Origin: an uncultured Acetobacteraceae bacterium
GTDB lineage: Bacteria; Pseudomonadota; Alphaproteobacteria; Acetobacterales; Acetobacteraceae
Direction of reading: 5' to 3'
Length of the DNA stretch: 55,583 nucleotides
NCBI GenBank assembly: GCA_903907955.1
Contig: CAIVPZ010000142.1
Coordinates: 1 to 55,583, forward strand
The position numbers were made by a program, and so were the translations under genes. The number at the start of each line of letters is the position of its first letter. Positions within the stretch are counted from its first letter, which is position 1. The notes under the pieces were generated by a model. It did not search any database, was not told the origin of the DNA, and was given only the letters and a program-made list of their open reading frames with translations. This document shows positions 55,101-55,583 of this stretch, piece by piece.

Positions 55101-55583
55101 GCCAGCCTTGCCGATCAGCGATACGGCCTTGATGGCGCCGTTCGTCGGATCTTCGCTTATCCTGCCCAGACTGAACAGGCCGAGCACGCCGGGAGCGAAC
55201 AGAGTGCCGTTGACGATGATGCTGCCGGTGTTGGTGGCGGTGATGCCGTCGCGGCTGCCCAGCAGCAAGGCCCCGGCCTGCACGCCGTTCGCCAGTTCCG
55301 TACCGGACAGCACCAGCGTGCCGGTGCCGCCGACGCCAGCGGCGTTCTGCAGGTAGATCGTTCCGTTGGTGCTGTTCGGCATGATGGCAACCACGCCGGA
55401 GCCAGCCAGGATGCTGCCCGTGAGCGAGAGGGCATCAATCTGCAGCCGCACCACCGGCGCCGACAGCGACCCGCTGGTGCTCAGCGTCGGCGCCGAAATC
55501 GACAGCACCCCGAGGCCCGACGCGATCGTCCCCGGCACGCTCAGCGAGCCGCCATCCACCACCTTGTAGCCGGTCGCCGCGCC
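52119..55583 (-). CDS. Filamentous-haemagglutinin-like exoprotein, C-terminal part (5' end outside window)
   Basis: More than 1,150 residues are visible and the frame runs off the right edge. The sequence is a long chain of beta-helix-type repeats (TLTGSAGGAVTLTSANNRIG, DLTVVGVVNGTSG, AGALVLDGLV), typical of two-partner-secretion adhesins. Near the C-terminus the repeats give way to a unique end with two Cys (NQCAITSVNC), PPPLRQMDTTF and a final DPDLLLPYISDRDD. No FhaC-type pore gene is in view. The gene is one base from the CHAT gene and probably the first of the exoprotein-CHAT-kinase operon. Confidence 0.85.
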   Translation of the reverse strand, partial: GAATGYKVVDGGSLSVPGTIASGLGVLSISAPTLSTSGSLSAPVVRLQIDALSLTGSILAGSGVVAIMPNSTNGTIYLQNAAGVGGTGTLVLSGTELANGVQAGALLLGSRDGITATNTGSIIVNGTLFAPGVLGLFSLGRISEDPTNGAIKAVSLIGKAGTGIVLASSLNAIGTLGLAAPLDINGAHSVTGLTALAGITLTNSTDLTVVGLVNGTSGGTTIDTATNPLTVASGGTVQGSGAVRLNAGALVLDGLVTDGGGGGGSGTVTLNAILGGISETGALVAGTLTGSAGGAVTLTSANNRIGRLDAFTAAGFRLNDGHDLTVVGVVNGTSGNVSLEASNTIALVSGVSIGAGGDVVLATDSITGGGAPAIQLSGGTLSSGGNVYLLSGPGGSVSVGATGKAQAGGTLSIQTDTLTVMNGATLAGPTIQLAPGTTGTTVSLGAGAATGLAIDATVLGVLHGFTTLSIGAASAPSGTTTAGSIAVVGAVNIGAATLALFGTGDITGLGPITANKLTATATTGSVDLSGAANSFAVLGSGSAATGYKVVDGGSLSVPGTIVSGLGVLSISAPTLSTSGSLSAPVVQLTASADTLTLGGHIAGGTSLTLLGSIDIAGAGAVLSGGTLTATATSGSVDLGNAANSFAVLGSGSAATGYKVVDGGSLSVPGTIASASGVLSISAPTLSTSGSLSAPVVDLTASVGMLTVAAGGTVAGGSAVAMSGNGIALAGMLTSNGTVTLVSGGAIDEASSGAISADILTGGAGGAATLTGTNLVANLGSFSALGFTFTDGRDLTVTGNVNGAALAVLTLPAANKLTVASGGTVQGTSVTLTAGALSLAGLVADPSGGTVTLTAITGGITETGTLVADTLTGSAVGAVDLSGAQVNLQSYTTVNQVGTLGVFNVTGTDSRFVLYDSTSLLVGGNISAFSIQIGAVTRLAVAGGVTITTGSDPVPPVPQAQAPKDSSGTKGLNLAILYGAGTIDLGPNLTIQGTPGAVNQTVRLALPGGGLIQFGNFNAHTADLLLHVGSGSARSVPGDAIDVHALSAFYQSGSNGPIDLTGSVNGQVGNAAATASRIGKEPNPPIPFGTSTGSTYVPGSNFRMNQCAITSVNCALVLASEVPPPLRQMDTTFVLPQEALDDPDLLLPYISDRDD
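53497..53706 (-). repeat. 210-bp near-identical repeat, copy 1, inside the exoprotein gene
   Basis: This block (from ACCACCGGTGCCGACAGC through AGATCCACCGAGCC) recurs almost base for base at 53827-54036 and in part at 55450-55583. It encodes a unit with KVVDGGSLSVPGTI and LSISAPTLSTSGSLSAPVV. Confidence 0.85.
53827..54036 (-). repeat. 210-bp near-identical repeat, copy 2
   Basis: It is offset 330 bp from copy 1 and differs by only a few substitutions. Confidence 0.85.
55450..55583 (-). repeat. 210-bp repeat, copy 3, cut by the window end
   Basis: The first 134 bp of the unit are present before the window stops. More copies may lie beyond the edge. Confidence 0.8.

Overview
The window is GC-rich DNA carrying one very large type VI secretion system (T6SS) region of about 45 kb, flanked by a cpaE/tadZ-like ATPase gene and a UDP-sugar enzyme gene on the left and an adhesin/CHAT-protease/kinase operon on the right. 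Gene content points to an alphaproteobacterium: paired TssC paralogs and a TagF/PppA/PpkA/FHA phospho-control set as in Agrobacterium, many GTG starts, and a CpaE-type ATPase. An Acetobacteraceae or other Rhodospirillales host is my best guess; no rRNA or species marker is present to prove it.

Layout. 1-2,983: tail of a Gly-rich protein, a palindrome-dense convergent spacer, cpaE-like gene and UDP-glucuronate decarboxylase. 3,105-4,423: PP2C phosphatase (pppA) and tagF. 4,863-7,372: candidate effector module with an Ala/Leu-rich unknown, a DUF4280 PAAR-like tip that probably starts at ATT, and a GH73 glucosaminidase. 7,559-23,531: tssL1-tssM1-tssA-tssB-tssC1-hcp-tagJ-tssE-tssF-tssG-tssH. 23,626-27,943: cargo block with an unknown secretion-associated protein, an HELGH metallopeptidase with 87-bp tandem repeats, a CpXC protein and a small secreted protein. 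28,227-32,835: DUF4337 membrane protein, a fused TssB-TssC-like protein, an opposing OmpA-like ORF and the FHA protein (tagH). 33,024-39,937: tssJ-tssK-tssL2-tssM2. 39,968-47,355: vgrG, a second stand-alone tssC, two Hcp-like genes, two OmpA-like periplasmic proteins and a membrane HELGH metallopeptidase. 47,163-55,583 (minus strand): filamentous-haemagglutinin-like exoprotein (cut by the window end), CHAT lipoprotein and Ser/Thr kinase.

How it fits together. All core functions are present: sheath (TssB/C), tube (Hcp), spike (VgrG and a PAAR-like tip), baseplate (TssA/E/F/G/K), membrane complex (TssJ/L/M) and ClpV recycling. The unusual points are duplication and signalling. There are two TssL-TssM pairs, three TssC-like proteins (one fused to a TssB-like domain) and three Hcp-family proteins. 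The kinase, phosphatase, FHA protein and TagF make a complete threonine-phosphorylation control loop. Four membrane proteins carry the same short cytosolic motif around a threonine (a T followed by two hydrophobic positions and R): TssL1, TssL2, the kinase juxtamembrane segment and the HELGH protein at 46,216. I infer these are shared substrates of the kinase read by the single FHA protein, which would link the duplicated membrane complexes and the metallopeptidase to one switch.

All calls rest on reading translated sequence and remembered family features; no database search or alignment program was run.
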